Assembly (NCBI RefSeq): GCF_009800965.1
Contig: NZ_WUAF01000011.1
Coordinates: 124,001-188,000, forward strand
Source of the DNA: Cognatazoarcus halotolerans
GTDB lineage: Bacteria; Pseudomonadota; Gammaproteobacteria; Burkholderiales; Rhodocyclaceae
Reading direction: 5' to 3'
Length of the DNA: 64,000 bases
Positions 25,210 to 34,482 of the stretch are shown piece after piece. Under the pieces are notes generated by a model. The model worked only from the letters and a program-made list of their open reading frames with translations. It made no database searches and was not told the origin of the DNA. The position numbers and the translations under genes are program-made. Every line of letters begins with the position of its first letter. The first letter of the stretch is position 1.

Positions 25210-28200
25210 CGCCGGAACCCAAGTGTGACACCTGCGCGAAGAGCGGCTTGTCGCTCGCCCTGTTCCGCCCGTCGATCGTCGCTGCCCACGATGTGCGCGT
25301 GAGCCCGCCCGGGGCGGAACACGTCTCGGTACCCGGGGCGCTGCTGGCCGGGCTGATGCCGGAGCACGGGGTGACCCAGTCGCGCCCCGTGCTGCGAATG
25401 TTGCGCAAGGGTTATCTGCACGTCTATTTCGAAAAGCCTCTTGTCGGTGGTGTGCGCTGGCAGACCTATCGTGTCTCGGAGCGAGCGGAGCTTGTCCCAC
25501 TCGATCTGGCTGACATGATCAATACCAGGGGCGAGGTCGTCTGCAGTCGTTCCGCCCACAATGTTCACGGGCTCAGGACTCTGCACATTCCGCAAGCGCA
25601 CAAGGCCGGCAAGGTGTGGATCGCCTTCAGCGCCAACCTGTGGTCGGACGTCCTGAAGGCCAGAAACCAGGCGGATCCTGCGGTCATGCAGTGCATCGAC
25701 GTACCCGCCATTCTGGGCGGCGCGATCCCGCCCAACGGTTTCCGCCCGAGCGCCGAATTGCTTGCGGCGCGCGTGGCTGAATGTGGCCTGGCAGCGTTTG
25801 CAACGGCGCGGCGGGGCGATCTGAGCCCGTATCCGTTTACCCGCCTCAAGCGAAATTCCGCCGCAAGTGGAAACGGCGGCCGAGACGAGGTGGCCGACTG
25901 GGCCGCGGCCATGGCCGCCATCACGCAAGCACATCCGAAAACCCGGGACAAACAGATCGCCCTGGTCGTGCGCGACCCGGTCGCCCTGGCAGCGGAACTG
26001 AACGCGCTGCGGCTGCGTCGGTACGCGCTTGCGCAAGCCGAAATGGAGCGCCCCGAGAATGTGCACGCGCTCAACAGCTCCAACGCCCTGATGGGGCTCA
26101 AGTCGGTGATGCTCGATGCCAATCTGGCACAGGGTTGGGAGAAGGTGGCTCCGGTGATGAGCCTCGGCGCGTTTCAGACCATCACGCGGACCAGACCGAA
26201 CGCACGGAATTGGCCCGAGGGGATGCGTTGGGAGCCGCTGCCGGATACGCGCGAGAACCGTGCGAAATACGGCTACGGGATGGGCCGCCCCGTGTTCCCG
26301 GACCACGAACAAAGGGCCGAAGAATGGGCGCGCCGCCAGACCGAAGCGACCTGGTCGCGAATGGCCAGATATTACGACGAGACCGCGCGGAGCCAATGGC
26401 TTATCGATTTCGACAAGAGGCTCGAAAAGAGCCACTTCAAGCCGCTCGAAGCTTATGAACTCGACTGGCTTGATGCCCGGGCGTCGAGCGCATTCCGGAA
26501 CTACTTCGAACGTCATTTCGACCCCAACGATTCGAGCAACCCGAACCAGGCGCATCAGCCGGGGGTGATCTACGCGCAAGAGGTCGAATCGGCCCTGGTC
26601 CCGCAACCTCTGACCCGTGGCGTCGTCCTGCGCGCCTGGGTGGATGGTCTCGAGAAGCGGGCCAACGCCCCGGACGCCTATCTATTGCGTGCCCTGGTGG
26701 GCAATCAGGCCGAAGTGGTGGCGGCCAGCGATGCCGTATACGACATCAATGGCGCTGACGAGGCGGGCAGACACCTGCACGACAACCGCAACGACAAGCT
26801 GCTCGATCTGGGAAAAGGTGTCGTTCAACAAGCGGCCGAAGGCAAGATGGGCGCCACCACGGCTGCGCTTACCAAGCGATTCGGTTGGCTCTCCGACGCC
26901 TTGGGGGGGTACGCCACCAGCATCGCCATGAGCGCCTCGGGTGCCGTGGCCGCGCTCACCGACCCCAGGACCGCCTCGGCGATCGGCGCCGGGGTCAGCG
27001 GTCTGGCACACCTGCAGATGGACACGGTCGCCGGCAAACGCTTGTTGCGCAAGGTCCAATCGATCCACCTGGTACGCCAGACCATGGATATGGCGCTGCA
27101 AGGCGTGGTTCAGGGCGGCGGCTTCAAGACGCCCGTGCTGATCCACCGCTCGATGCCCATCGGCGAGGCCATGGACCTGCTGCGCGGTCGCGCCGACGCC
27201 GACATGGGAATCTCGCGCAACCAGCTCAAGCGGCTCGGGCGCGGTGGGCAAGAGACGATTGTCATGAGTGTTCTGACAGACAACAAAACCCTCGCCGAAC
27301 TGGGTGGCGACACCAAAGCGCTGATCGAGCAAGGCCGCGGCGAGATCAGACTCGGCGGTGCCTCGCGGGCGCAGCAGGCAGGCGCGGCCGCTGCCACGGC
27401 GATTGTCTCCGAAGCTGAATTCACCCGGCTCTACCGTGCACAGTCGACCCTATTGACCAAAGCATCGGCGGGCATCGGCGAAGCATTCGGTGGTGCCAGG
27501 GCGGCAATGCGCAACCTCGACGGGCGCCTTGCACTGGGGGTGATCATCATCAACGGTGCGGGGGTGTTGAACAACCTCAACAATCTGGACTCCGCGGACG
27601 CCATCGAGGTGCGCAACGCCTGGTACGGCATGGCCGACGCCGGCGCGGGGGTGACTGGCGGTTTGTTGGAACTGTCGGGGGTGGTGACCAAAGCGGCCAT
27701 GGAGGCGCGCAGCCGGGTGCCGATCGTGGTTGCGGAGAGCACCCCGCTCACGACCTTGGCCAGTCTTGCCTACTTCATGGGGGCGATTGCGGGGGTGGTC
27801 AATGGGATGGCGGCATTGGCGAAACGGGACGATGCGAAGCGACGTGGGGATGAAGCAATTGCGAAGCTGTACTTTGCGTCAAGTATGGCGTTTTTTGGGA
27901 TGTCGTCAGCCTACTTGGTGCTAACTGCGGGTGCGATAGCCGATCGAATGGTTGCCAAGGGCGTGGGCGGAGCGGTAGCGAGGGGGATCGCCATGCGTTT
28001 TGGTGCGGAAGGTACAGCGGCCTTGTTTGGGGTCTCCGTCAGCGGCTGGGGGCTGATTCTGCTCGGAGCGGGGCTGATCTTCGAGGTGGGCGCGATCCTG
28101 ATGACTCCTACGCCCCTGCAGAACTGGATCCGGCGTACCTATTTCGGCACGGGAGGCGGCGATGGCGATCTCTTTGCCAAGGGTGACTGGCCCTCCGAGT

Positions 28201-28322
28201 ATGCAGGCCTGATGGAGACACTAAATTTGGGGACCGAATCGGAAACCAGGGCCCAGGACGGCAACTCGGCGATACCAAGCTTGAATCCTGCGCTGGAGAA
28301 TTCCATTAACATCGCGCCATGA
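25206..28322 (+). CDS. Large T6SS effector, VasX/BTH_I2691-like, probably pore-forming
   Basis: 1038 residues. The N-terminus CDTCAKSGLSLALFRPSIVA and the following LRMLRKGYLHVYFEKP match the conserved front of BTH_I2691/VasX-type effectors, which insert into target membranes. The C-terminal third is hydrophobic, with probable membrane helices near residues 775-790, 848-868, 885-910 and 940-968. An Ala/Gly-rich stretch near 575 could also insert. ATG 25206 overlaps the adaptor stop and has GGAG upstream. The stop overlaps the first of four membrane immunity-like genes. Pore formation is inferred from family and hydrophobicity; no catalytic motif is visible. Confidence 0.85.
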   Translation: MTPEPKCDTCAKSGLSLALFRPSIVAAHDVRVSPPGAEHVSVPGALLAGLMPEHGVTQSRPVLRMLRKGYLHVYFEKPLVGGVRWQTYRVSERAELVPLDLADMINTRGEVVCSRSAHNVHGLRTLHIPQAHKAGKVWIAFSANLWSDVLKARNQADPAVMQCIDVPAILGGAIPPNGFRPSAELLAARVAECGLAAFATARRGDLSPYPFTRLKRNSAASGNGGRDEVADWAAAMAAITQAHPKTRDKQIALVVRDPVALAAELNALRLRRYALAQAEMERPENVHALNSSNALMGLKSVMLDANLAQGWEKVAPVMSLGAFQTITRTRPNARNWPEGMRWEPLPDTRENRAKYGYGMGRPVFPDHEQRAEEWARRQTEATWSRMARYYDETARSQWLIDFDKRLEKSHFKPLEAYELDWLDARASSAFRNYFERHFDPNDSSNPNQAHQPGVIYAQEVESALVPQPLTRGVVLRAWVDGLEKRANAPDAYLLRALVGNQAEVVAASDAVYDINGADEAGRHLHDNRNDKLLDLGKGVVQQAAEGKMGATTAALTKRFGWLSDALGGYATSIAMSASGAVAALTDPRTASAIGAGVSGLAHLQMDTVAGKRLLRKVQSIHLVRQTMDMALQGVVQGGGFKTPVLIHRSMPIGEAMDLLRGRADADMGISRNQLKRLGRGGQETIVMSVLTDNKTLAELGGDTKALIEQGRGEIRLGGASRAQQAGAAAATAIVSEAEFTRLYRAQSTLLTKASAGIGEAFGGARAAMRNLDGRLALGVIIINGAGVLNNLNNLDSADAIEVRNAWYGMADAGAGVTGGLLELSGVVTKAAMEARSRVPIVVAESTPLTTLASLAYFMGAIAGVVNGMAALAKRDDAKRRGDEAIAKLYFASSMAFFGMSSAYLVLTAGAIADRMVAKGVGGAVARGIAMRFGAEGTAALFGVSVSGWGLILLGAGLIFEVGAILMTPTPLQNWIRRTYFGTGGGDGDLFAKGDWPSEYAGLMETLNLGTESETRAQDGNSAIPSLNPALENSINIAP

Positions 28323-29341
28323 CGACATTGAGACTCTATCGGCACGGGGAGCATCCAGAGCAGCGGGTAAGCGCGGATCTGCCCGAACCCGAGGCTCGGC
28401 TCCAGGAGGGCGCCAACTTCTCCGGCGTGGTCAAGCGCTTCGACAAGCACGCGCGCACGCACGAGAACGGAATGTCGATGGGGTGGGTGAAACGAATGCA
28501 TGCGGATGCGATTGAGTGCACGCGGGCTGGAGATGGGGTGCGCGGCCTTGGGTTCTTCTTCGCGTGCGTTTCGCTCGTTGTCGGACTGATCGAGGTATGG
28601 GCACTGATCTCCGTATGGATGGATGCTGATCTAATTGAATATTTCATGAGCATATTTTTGGTTTTTTTGATCTTTGTTTCGATGTTGCTCATCCCTCTCT
28701 TCCTGACCCGAGCCGAACTCTTCGCCCCCGACGACCTCCCGGTCATCTTCGATCGCAAACATCGCAAGGTCTATCAGATCACACGGTACACCCAGCCCGG
28801 CCTCAAGGGCCTGTTCCAACCGTGGCCGACGGTGGCGCTCGAATACGATTGGGACCTGATCGATGCGCAATTGAATGTTCAGACGGCCGTGGGCCCCAAC
28901 ATGGCCAAACGCCAGCATTCGCTGTGGTTCATCGTGCGCCGCAGCGCCGAGGACGACACCCCGATCGATGCCTTCACGCTGGGCAATCCCTTCGTATTGA
29001 ACGAAGGGCTGGCTTCGGCATTCTGGGAGCACATTCGGCGCTTCATGGAAGAGGGTGGTCCGCATGTGGTGCGGGGTGAGCCCTTGGCGAAGGTATTGCG
29101 ACCCAAGAGTATCAAGGAGGGCATCGCGCAAGTCTCGCCACTGCAGGGGCGTTCATTTTTCCGCTGGGTGAGCGAAGAGCCGTTCTATGCGTTCGTGCTT
29201 GCCGTCGCGGCGCCGGCCTATTTGATCATGTTGCCGCTATGGGGCATCGGAAACTACCTCGCCTACAAGACCTCCACGCCGGTTCAATGGCCGCAGGAAG
29301 TGCTCGATGCGGTGGGTGAGCCGTTGGCGGAAGGGAATTGA
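28319..29341 (+). CDS. Probable T6SS immunity membrane protein, copy 1 (DUF6708-like)
   Basis: 340 residues with predicted membrane helices at about 77-100, 106-129 and 289-315. The cytosolic middle has FDRKHRKVYQITRY, WPTVALEYDWDL and GPNMAKRQHSLWFIVR. An inner-membrane protein beside a membrane-active effector is the expected immunity arrangement (inference). ATG overlaps the effector stop (ATGA). Compared with copies 2-4 it has its own segment from about residue 255 (LAKVLRPKSIKEG) through the third membrane helix; the last 30 residues are again shared. Confidence 0.78.
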   Translation: MTTLRLYRHGEHPEQRVSADLPEPEARLQEGANFSGVVKRFDKHARTHENGMSMGWVKRMHADAIECTRAGDGVRGLGFFFACVSLVVGLIEVWALISVWMDADLIEYFMSIFLVFLIFVSMLLIPLFLTRAELFAPDDLPVIFDRKHRKVYQITRYTQPGLKGLFQPWPTVALEYDWDLIDAQLNVQTAVGPNMAKRQHSLWFIVRRSAEDDTPIDAFTLGNPFVLNEGLASAFWEHIRRFMEEGGPHVVRGEPLAKVLRPKSIKEGIAQVSPLQGRSFFRWVSEEPFYAFVLAVAAPAYLIMLPLWGIGNYLAYKTSTPVQWPQEVLDAVGEPLAEGN

Positions 29342-30351
29342 AACTCTATCGACATGGGGAGCACCCTGAGCAGCAGTTAAGTGCGGATCTGCCCGAACCC
29401 GAGGTTCCGCTGCAGGAGGGCGCCAACTTCTCCGGCGTGGTCAAGCGCTTCGACAAGTACGCGCGCGCGCACGAGAACGGAATGTCGATGGGGTGGGTGA
29501 GGCAGACGTATGTGGATGCGCTCGAGTGGACGCGGGCTGGGGATGGCGCACGCGGGCTCGGTTTCTTCTCGGCGTGTGTTTCTCTCATGATAGGGATGAG
29601 TGCTGCTTGGGTCATTGGCTCCGTTTGGATGGATGCTGATTGGGTCGAATACTTGATAAGTGTTTTTGGCGTAGTCATGGTTTTTTTCGCGATAGTGGTC
29701 ATACCGCTTTTTTCGATTCGAACTGAACTCTTCTCCCCCGAAGACCTCCCCGTCATCTTCGACCGCAAGCACCGCAAGGTGTACCAGATCACGCGCTACA
29801 CCCAGCCCGGCCTCAAGGGCCTGTTCCAGCCCTGGCCGACGGTGGCGCTCGAATACGACTGGGATCTGGTCGATGCCCAACTAAACGTTCAGACTGCCGT
29901 AGGCCCCAACATGGCCAAACGCCAGCACTCGCTGTGGTTCATAGTGCGCCATAGCGCCGAAGACGACGCCCCGATCGATGCCTTCACGCTGGGCAATCCC
30001 TTCGTATTGAACGAAGGGCTGGCTTCGGCTTTCTGGGAGCACATTCGGCGCTTCATGGAAGAGGGTGGTCCGCATGTGGTGCGGGGTGAGCGGTTGGTTG
30101 AAATGGGGCGACCGGAGACGATGTGGGAAGGCATCAAGCAGGCCGCGCACTACAAAGGCGGCGGATTACGGCAGTGGTTCCGGGATGGCTCGCTCATCCC
30201 CTGGATGGTCATCCTGCTCTTTCCGGTCTTCGGTCCGATGATCTTTCTGTCCGGTATCGGCAACTACCTCGCCTACAAGACTTCCACGCCGGTTCAATGG
30301 CCGCAGGAAGTGCTCGATGCGGTGGGCGAGCCGTTGGCGGGAGGGAATTGA
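29338..30351 (+). CDS. Probable T6SS immunity membrane protein, copy 2
   Basis: 337 residues, a paralogue of copy 1 in direct tandem. It starts at TTG 29338, which overlaps the previous stop as TTGA, behind GGAAGGG. The N-terminal 60 residues and the central cytosolic part are almost the same as copy 1, but the first two membrane helices (about residues 75-125) differ strongly. The C-terminal segment RLVEMGRPETMWEGIKQ and the third helix WMVILLFPVFGPMIFLSGIG are shared with copies 3 and 4 instead of copy 1. Probably shields the inner membrane against a variant effector (inference). Confidence 0.77.
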   Translation: MKLYRHGEHPEQQLSADLPEPEVPLQEGANFSGVVKRFDKYARAHENGMSMGWVRQTYVDALEWTRAGDGARGLGFFSACVSLMIGMSAAWVIGSVWMDADWVEYLISVFGVVMVFFAIVVIPLFSIRTELFSPEDLPVIFDRKHRKVYQITRYTQPGLKGLFQPWPTVALEYDWDLVDAQLNVQTAVGPNMAKRQHSLWFIVRHSAEDDAPIDAFTLGNPFVLNEGLASAFWEHIRRFMEEGGPHVVRGERLVEMGRPETMWEGIKQAAHYKGGGLRQWFRDGSLIPWMVILLFPVFGPMIFLSGIGNYLAYKTSTPVQWPQEVLDAVGEPLAGGN

Positions 30352-31361
30352 AACTCTATCGGCATGGGGCGCATCCCGAGCAGCGGGCAAGCGCGGATTT
30401 GCCCGAACCCAAGGCTCCGCTCCAGGAGAGCGCCAACTTCTCCGGCGTGGTCAACCGCTTCGACAAGCATGCGCGCGCCCACGAGAACGGAATGTCGATG
30501 GGGTGGTTAAAGCGGAAGTATGCCGATGCGGTTGAGTTTACACGGGTTGCGGATGGGGCGCGGGGGCTGGGTTTTTTTTCTTCGTGCCTTTCAACGGCTG
30601 TTGGTCTAATTGGGTTGTGGGCTCTAGGTACGGTTTGGCTTGATGCCAGTCTGTTTGAGTACATTATCAGTGTGGTTTGGATTGTTTTTGTCTTTGTCGC
30701 TTTAGTGGTCATACCGCTTTTTTCGATTCGAGCCGAACTCTTCTCCCCCGAAGACCTCCCAGTCATCTTCGACCGCAAGCACCGCAAGGTCTACCAGATC
30801 ACCCGCTACTCGCAACCCGGCCTCAAGGGCTTGTTCAAGCCCTGGCCGACGGTGGCGCTCGAATACGACTGGGATCTGGTTGATGCCCAACTGAACGTTC
30901 AGACTGCCGTCGGCCCCAACATGGCCAAGCGCCAGCATTCGCTGTGGTTCATCGTGCGCCGCAGCGCCGAGGATGACACCCCGATCGATGCCTTCACGCT
31001 TGGCAACCCCTTCGTATTGAACGAAGGGCTGGCTTCGGCATTCTGGGAGCACATTCGGCGCTTCATGGAAGAGGGTGGTCCGCATGTGGTGCGGGGTGAG
31101 CGGTTGGTTGAACTGGGGCGGCCGGAGACGATGTGGGAAGGCATCAAGCAGGCCGCGCACTACAAAGGCGGCGGATTACGGCAGTGGTTCCGGGATGGCT
31201 CGCTCATCCCCTGGATGGTCATCCTGCTCTTTCCGGTCTTCGGTCCGATGATCTTGCTGTCCGGTATCGGCAACTACCTCGCCTACAAGACTTCCACGCC
31301 GGTTCAATGGCCGCAGGAAGTGCTCGATGCGGTGGGCGAGCCGTTGGCGGAAGGAAATTGA
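30348..31361 (+). CDS. Probable T6SS immunity membrane protein, copy 3
   Basis: 337 residues. TTG 30348 overlaps the stop of copy 2 (TTGA) behind GGGAGGG. Conserved ends and cytosolic core as in copy 2; the first two membrane helices are again distinct (LSTAVGLIGLWALGTVW and YIISVVWIVFVFVALVVIPL). From about 30890 onward it is nearly base-for-base the same as copies 2 and 4, which points to recent duplication or gene conversion. The frame is open upstream of the TTG, but that part only re-reads copy 2. Confidence 0.77.
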   Translation: MKLYRHGAHPEQRASADLPEPKAPLQESANFSGVVNRFDKHARAHENGMSMGWLKRKYADAVEFTRVADGARGLGFFSSCLSTAVGLIGLWALGTVWLDASLFEYIISVVWIVFVFVALVVIPLFSIRAELFSPEDLPVIFDRKHRKVYQITRYSQPGLKGLFKPWPTVALEYDWDLVDAQLNVQTAVGPNMAKRQHSLWFIVRRSAEDDTPIDAFTLGNPFVLNEGLASAFWEHIRRFMEEGGPHVVRGERLVELGRPETMWEGIKQAAHYKGGGLRQWFRDGSLIPWMVILLFPVFGPMILLSGIGNYLAYKTSTPVQWPQEVLDAVGEPLAEGN

Positions 31362-32368
31362 AACTCTATCGGCACGGGGCGCAACCCGAGCAGCGGGGGC
31401 ACGAGGGCGTGTCTGAAACCCTGTCTCCTACCAAGGAAGGGGCTGCATTCGATGGCGTGGTCAAACGCTTCGACAAGCACATCCGTGCACACGAAAATGG
31501 AATGTCGATGGGATGGGTGAAGCGAAAGTTCCCGAATGCGATCGAATACACCCGAATGGGGGACGGTGTGCGGGGGTTAGGGTTTTTCATTAGTTGTGCA
31601 TCGGTGTTAATGATGGGTGCTTTCTGCGTTTATGGGATCGTCACGCTTTCTGAGTTTGATATTTGGTTCGGGTATGCCGGTATCGTGATGTTGCTCGGGA
31701 TGATGGTTTTTTCAGTTGTCTTCATCCCACTCTTTCTGACCCGAGCCGAACTCTTCGCCCCCGAAGACCTCCCGGTGATCTTCGATCGCAAGCACCGCAG
31801 GGTCTACCAGATCACGCGTTACAGCGAGCCCGGTCTCAAGGGCCTGTTCCAACCGTGGCCGACGGTGGCGCTCGAATACGATTGGGACCTGGTCGATGCG
31901 CAAGTGAACGTTCAGACTGCCGTCGGCCCCAACATGGCCAAGCGCCAGCATTCGCTGTGGTTCATCGTGCGCCGCAGCGCCGAGGATGACACCCCGATCG
32001 ATGCCTTCACGCTTGGCAACCCCTTCGTATTGAACGAAGGGCTGGCTTCGGCATTCTGGGAGCACATTCGGCGCTTCATGGAAGAGGGTGGTCCGCATGT
32101 GGTGCGGGGTGAGCGGTTGGTTGAACTGGGGCGGCCGGAGACGATGTGGGAAGGCATCAAGCAGGCCGCGCACTACAAAGGCGGCGGATTACGGCAGTGG
32201 TTCCGGGATGGCTCGCTCATCCCCTGGATGGTCATCCTGCTCTTTCCGGTCTTCGGTCCGATGATCTTTCTGTCCGGTATCGGCAACTACCTCGCCTACA
32301 AGACTTCCAAGCCGGTTCAATGGCCGCAGGAAGTGCTCGATGCGGTGGGCGAGCCGTTGGCAGGATAG
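31358..32368 (+). CDS. Probable T6SS immunity membrane protein, copy 4
   Basis: 336 residues. TTG 31358 overlaps the stop of copy 3. This is the most diverged copy at the front: residues about 10-30 (RGHEGVSETLSPTKEG) and the first two membrane helices have their own sequence, while from about residue 130 on it follows copies 2 and 3 closely. It ends the array, with stop at 32366-32368 and no further repeat after it. The last residues ...EPLAG lack the EGN/GGN ending seen in the others. Confidence 0.77.
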   Translation: MKLYRHGAQPEQRGHEGVSETLSPTKEGAAFDGVVKRFDKHIRAHENGMSMGWVKRKFPNAIEYTRMGDGVRGLGFFISCASVLMMGAFCVYGIVTLSEFDIWFGYAGIVMLLGMMVFSVVFIPLFLTRAELFAPEDLPVIFDRKHRRVYQITRYSEPGLKGLFQPWPTVALEYDWDLVDAQVNVQTAVGPNMAKRQHSLWFIVRRSAEDDTPIDAFTLGNPFVLNEGLASAFWEHIRRFMEEGGPHVVRGERLVELGRPETMWEGIKQAAHYKGGGLRQWFRDGSLIPWMVILLFPVFGPMIFLSGIGNYLAYKTSKPVQWPQEVLDAVGEPLAG

Positions 32369-32478
32369 CGGGCTTCTACCGGTTATCGAATGCTCTTGCG
32401 AGGCATCGACGACCAACCGGGCGAGCCGTGGCCTCTTCGGGCGCCCGGCCACTTCAAAGAAGAAAGCCCCGGAACGTC

Positions 32479-33093
32479 TCAGGTCTTGCTGCAGACCATG
32501 AGGAATATCGGATATTCCCGTTTGTGGCAGTCCTTCTCGCGAGTCATGCGAAAGACTGTGGAGAAAGAGACCGCCTGAAAGCCGGCTTGCTCCGCAAGTT
32601 CCCCGAGATGTTGGCGGTCGAAGCCGTTGTGACCGCTGAAGCCGTCGCCGTGGAATGAGCCATCTTCGGCATCGAGATCTGCCACGCAGAGGTGGCCTCC
32701 CGGTTGAAGCAGCGTATGCAGATCGGTCAGCAGGCGGGCCGTGTCGGGCACATGATGGACCGTCATGAGGGAATAGATCAGATCGAAGCGCTGCGTGGGG
32801 AGCGGATCGGTGTCCAGATCCAGCCGAAGTGTCCTCATGTTTTCTATGCCGCCCGCGGCTATCTTCTGCGCTGCCACCTCGAGCATCCCTTTTGAGCTGT
32901 CGACCAGCGTGACGTGACCCAGGTCGCGCTGGAGGAAGAAGCTCAGCAGGCCGGTCCCGCTGCCGAACTCCATCGCGTTGACGGCGGGCGTGAGCGGCAC
33001 GTTCTTGCGGATTTCATCAGCTACGGCCGCGGCTCTGGCCACCTTCACTGGGTCGGTATCCCAAGTGGCGGCCTTGCTATCGAATACGTTCAT
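32479..33093 (-). CDS. Class I SAM-dependent methyltransferase
   Basis: 204 residues. The SAM-binding motif I is NAMEFGSGTGLLSFFLQ, followed by the acidic end of strand 2 (TLVDSS), the DLDTDPLP segment and motif IV-like FDLIYSLMTVHHVPD, then LLQPGGHLCVADLDAEDGSFH. This is a UbiE/small-molecule-type Rossmann methyltransferase; the substrate cannot be told. It reads opposite to the immunity array and is probably not part of the T6SS module. Confidence 0.88.
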   Translation of the reverse strand: MNVFDSKAATWDTDPVKVARAAAVADEIRKNVPLTPAVNAMEFGSGTGLLSFFLQRDLGHVTLVDSSKGMLEVAAQKIAAGGIENMRTLRLDLDTDPLPTQRFDLIYSLMTVHHVPDTARLLTDLHTLLQPGGHLCVADLDAEDGSFHGDGFSGHNGFDRQHLGELAEQAGFQAVSFSTVFRMTREKDCHKREYPIFLMVCSKT

Positions 33094-33264
33094 GGTCTGT
33101 CACATTGTTCCGGTTTTGCAGCGGAAGCGAACGACATTGCGCTCGATCGTGATCTGCCGTGGTCAATCGTTCCGTTCGGCTGACGAATACTGTGACCCGA
33201 CGCCGAACGACGGTGTTTGCGCGGCTTTCGTATCTGGCAAGTCGATCACCGACGCGGTCAGGCC

Positions 33265-33621
33265 CTAGCCTCCGTGGAGGCGCAATTCGCCGGCTTCGCT
33301 ACGGCTGGCGTTGATCATCACCTCGCTCATCTGCAATACGATCTCTGCGTCGGTGTAATTGGGTACGTCGGCAAGAATCACCTCGGCCTGCGGACCGAAG
33401 CTCGCCTGAAAAGCTTCAGGAGAATCAAAGAAAAGATGCCCCATCGCGATATAGGAGGGGGATGAGCCGGGTTCCTCGCCGGACAGACCCTTGTCGACTG
33501 CGATTCCCTTGCAGGCCGCACCGAGTCGGTCGCGCACCATCGGAATGTGGGTCTTGCAGTAGTAATCCATATCGAACCGGCAGCCGGCGGCGTTCTTGTA
33601 CATGACACTGACCTTGATCAT
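33265..33621 (-). CDS. EthD family protein (dimeric alpha-beta barrel)
   Basis: 118 residues. MIKVSVMYKNAAGCRFDMDYYCKTHIPMVRDRLG is the EthD-type start, and SYIAMGHLFFDSPEAFQASFGPQAEVILADVPNYTDAEIVLQMSEV the C-terminal half. EthD-like proteins are small ferredoxin-fold dimers found in degradation pathways; their activity is usually not defined. ATG 33621 has GGAGAG six bases upstream, so the longer upstream frame is discarded. It stands alone. Confidence 0.86.
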   Translation of the reverse strand: MIKVSVMYKNAAGCRFDMDYYCKTHIPMVRDRLGAACKGIAVDKGLSGEEPGSSPSYIAMGHLFFDSPEAFQASFGPQAEVILADVPNYTDAEIVLQMSEVMINASRSEAGELRLHGG

Positions 33622-34299
33622 TTCGATTCTCTCCTGGTTGGGTTCTGGAACGCGTCGGCGATCAGTTTTTCGGACAAGTTGCTCGTGTTCGGCAAGCTGC
33701 TTGGCGCGGCAGGCCCGCGCGCATGCAAGATCGAGGCGGAAGGACGGTCCGATGAATCGTGGTGGTCTACGATCTCTGGCCCGAGTACGCTCCGGCGCCG
33801 GAATTGCCATCCTATACCACGATCGATGCCGGCTGCTTCGCGTTTGATCTGGCTGACCTGGATACGACACGCTCGCGCCGATCGAAGGCGAAACGAAAGG
33901 GGTGCCCGAAAACAATGAGGATCGGCGCCTGCGAGCGCCGGGTGGGGCGCTTGACCGCACGATGGGTGCGGAGCGTGAAGTGCGACCATCGTGGTGTCCG
34001 CGTCGCTGACGGCGGTACGGAAGGTGAACGCGCTGAGAAAGCCGGCCGTGCCGGACGCGTACTGAGGAAAATGATGGCGGAAGCGTCGGCGTTGCCTCGA
34101 TGGGCACAGGAAGATGCAGTTCGGTCGTCCCCCGAAAGACCCGCTTGCCGGGGGCTGCGGGAGCCGTTAGCCGGAAATCAACTGGCCGTAACGGTGCCGG
34201 GCGGGGGCGAGCTTGTCCAGTGAAGGCGGATGCCCATCCTCCTGGTCGGGGTGGATGGTTCGGCCACTGGTCCGCGTGTCCTCCGCCCGGCGCGCTGCA
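33622..34299. other. Intergenic stretch without recognisable gene
   Basis: About 680 bases. The open frames here (for example plus strand 33759-34223) have no familiar motif, no good ribosome site and compositions expected from GC-rich noncoding DNA. I see no repeat, RNA gene or clear promoter. It may be decayed sequence. Confidence 0.4.
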
Positions 34300-34482
34300 T
34301 CATTCGTGAACCGTGATGCTCTTGATGTTTCCGTTTCGATAGAACTTGTAAACGGTAGTCTTGCCGCCGCTCACCATTTCTGCCATCTCAGGGGAGATCT
34401 CCGTCATGGCGACCTTGTCGGCATGCCGGAGGGCGAAGCGATCCATCGAGGTCGCGTGGGAGGTTCTTGCGCTGGTTTCCAT
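34300..34482 (-). CDS. Small peptide with Gly-Gly leader-like motif
   Basis: 60 residues. GGAG nine bases before ATG 34482 supports translation. The sequence contains MTEISPEMAEMVSGG (ending at about residue 40), which resembles the double-glycine leader of class II microcins and similar exported peptides, followed by a short basic tail KTTVYKFYRNGNIKSITVHE. This would give a 20-residue mature peptide. No peptidase-containing ABC transporter or modifying enzyme is nearby, so a bacteriocin or signal role is only a suggestion. Confidence 0.5.
   Translation of the reverse strand: METSARTSHATSMDRFALRHADKVAMTEISPEMAEMVSGGKTTVYKFYRNGNIKSITVHE

Noticed and set aside
28319-32368. Regularly spaced repeats considered as an array such as CRISPR
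   Set aside because: The repeat unit is about 1 kb and encodes one complete membrane protein per copy; there are no short repeats with spacers.
33759-34223. 154-codon plus-strand frame in the gap before the Gly-Gly peptide gene
   Set aside because: No motif, Arg/Gly-rich composition, no ribosome site.
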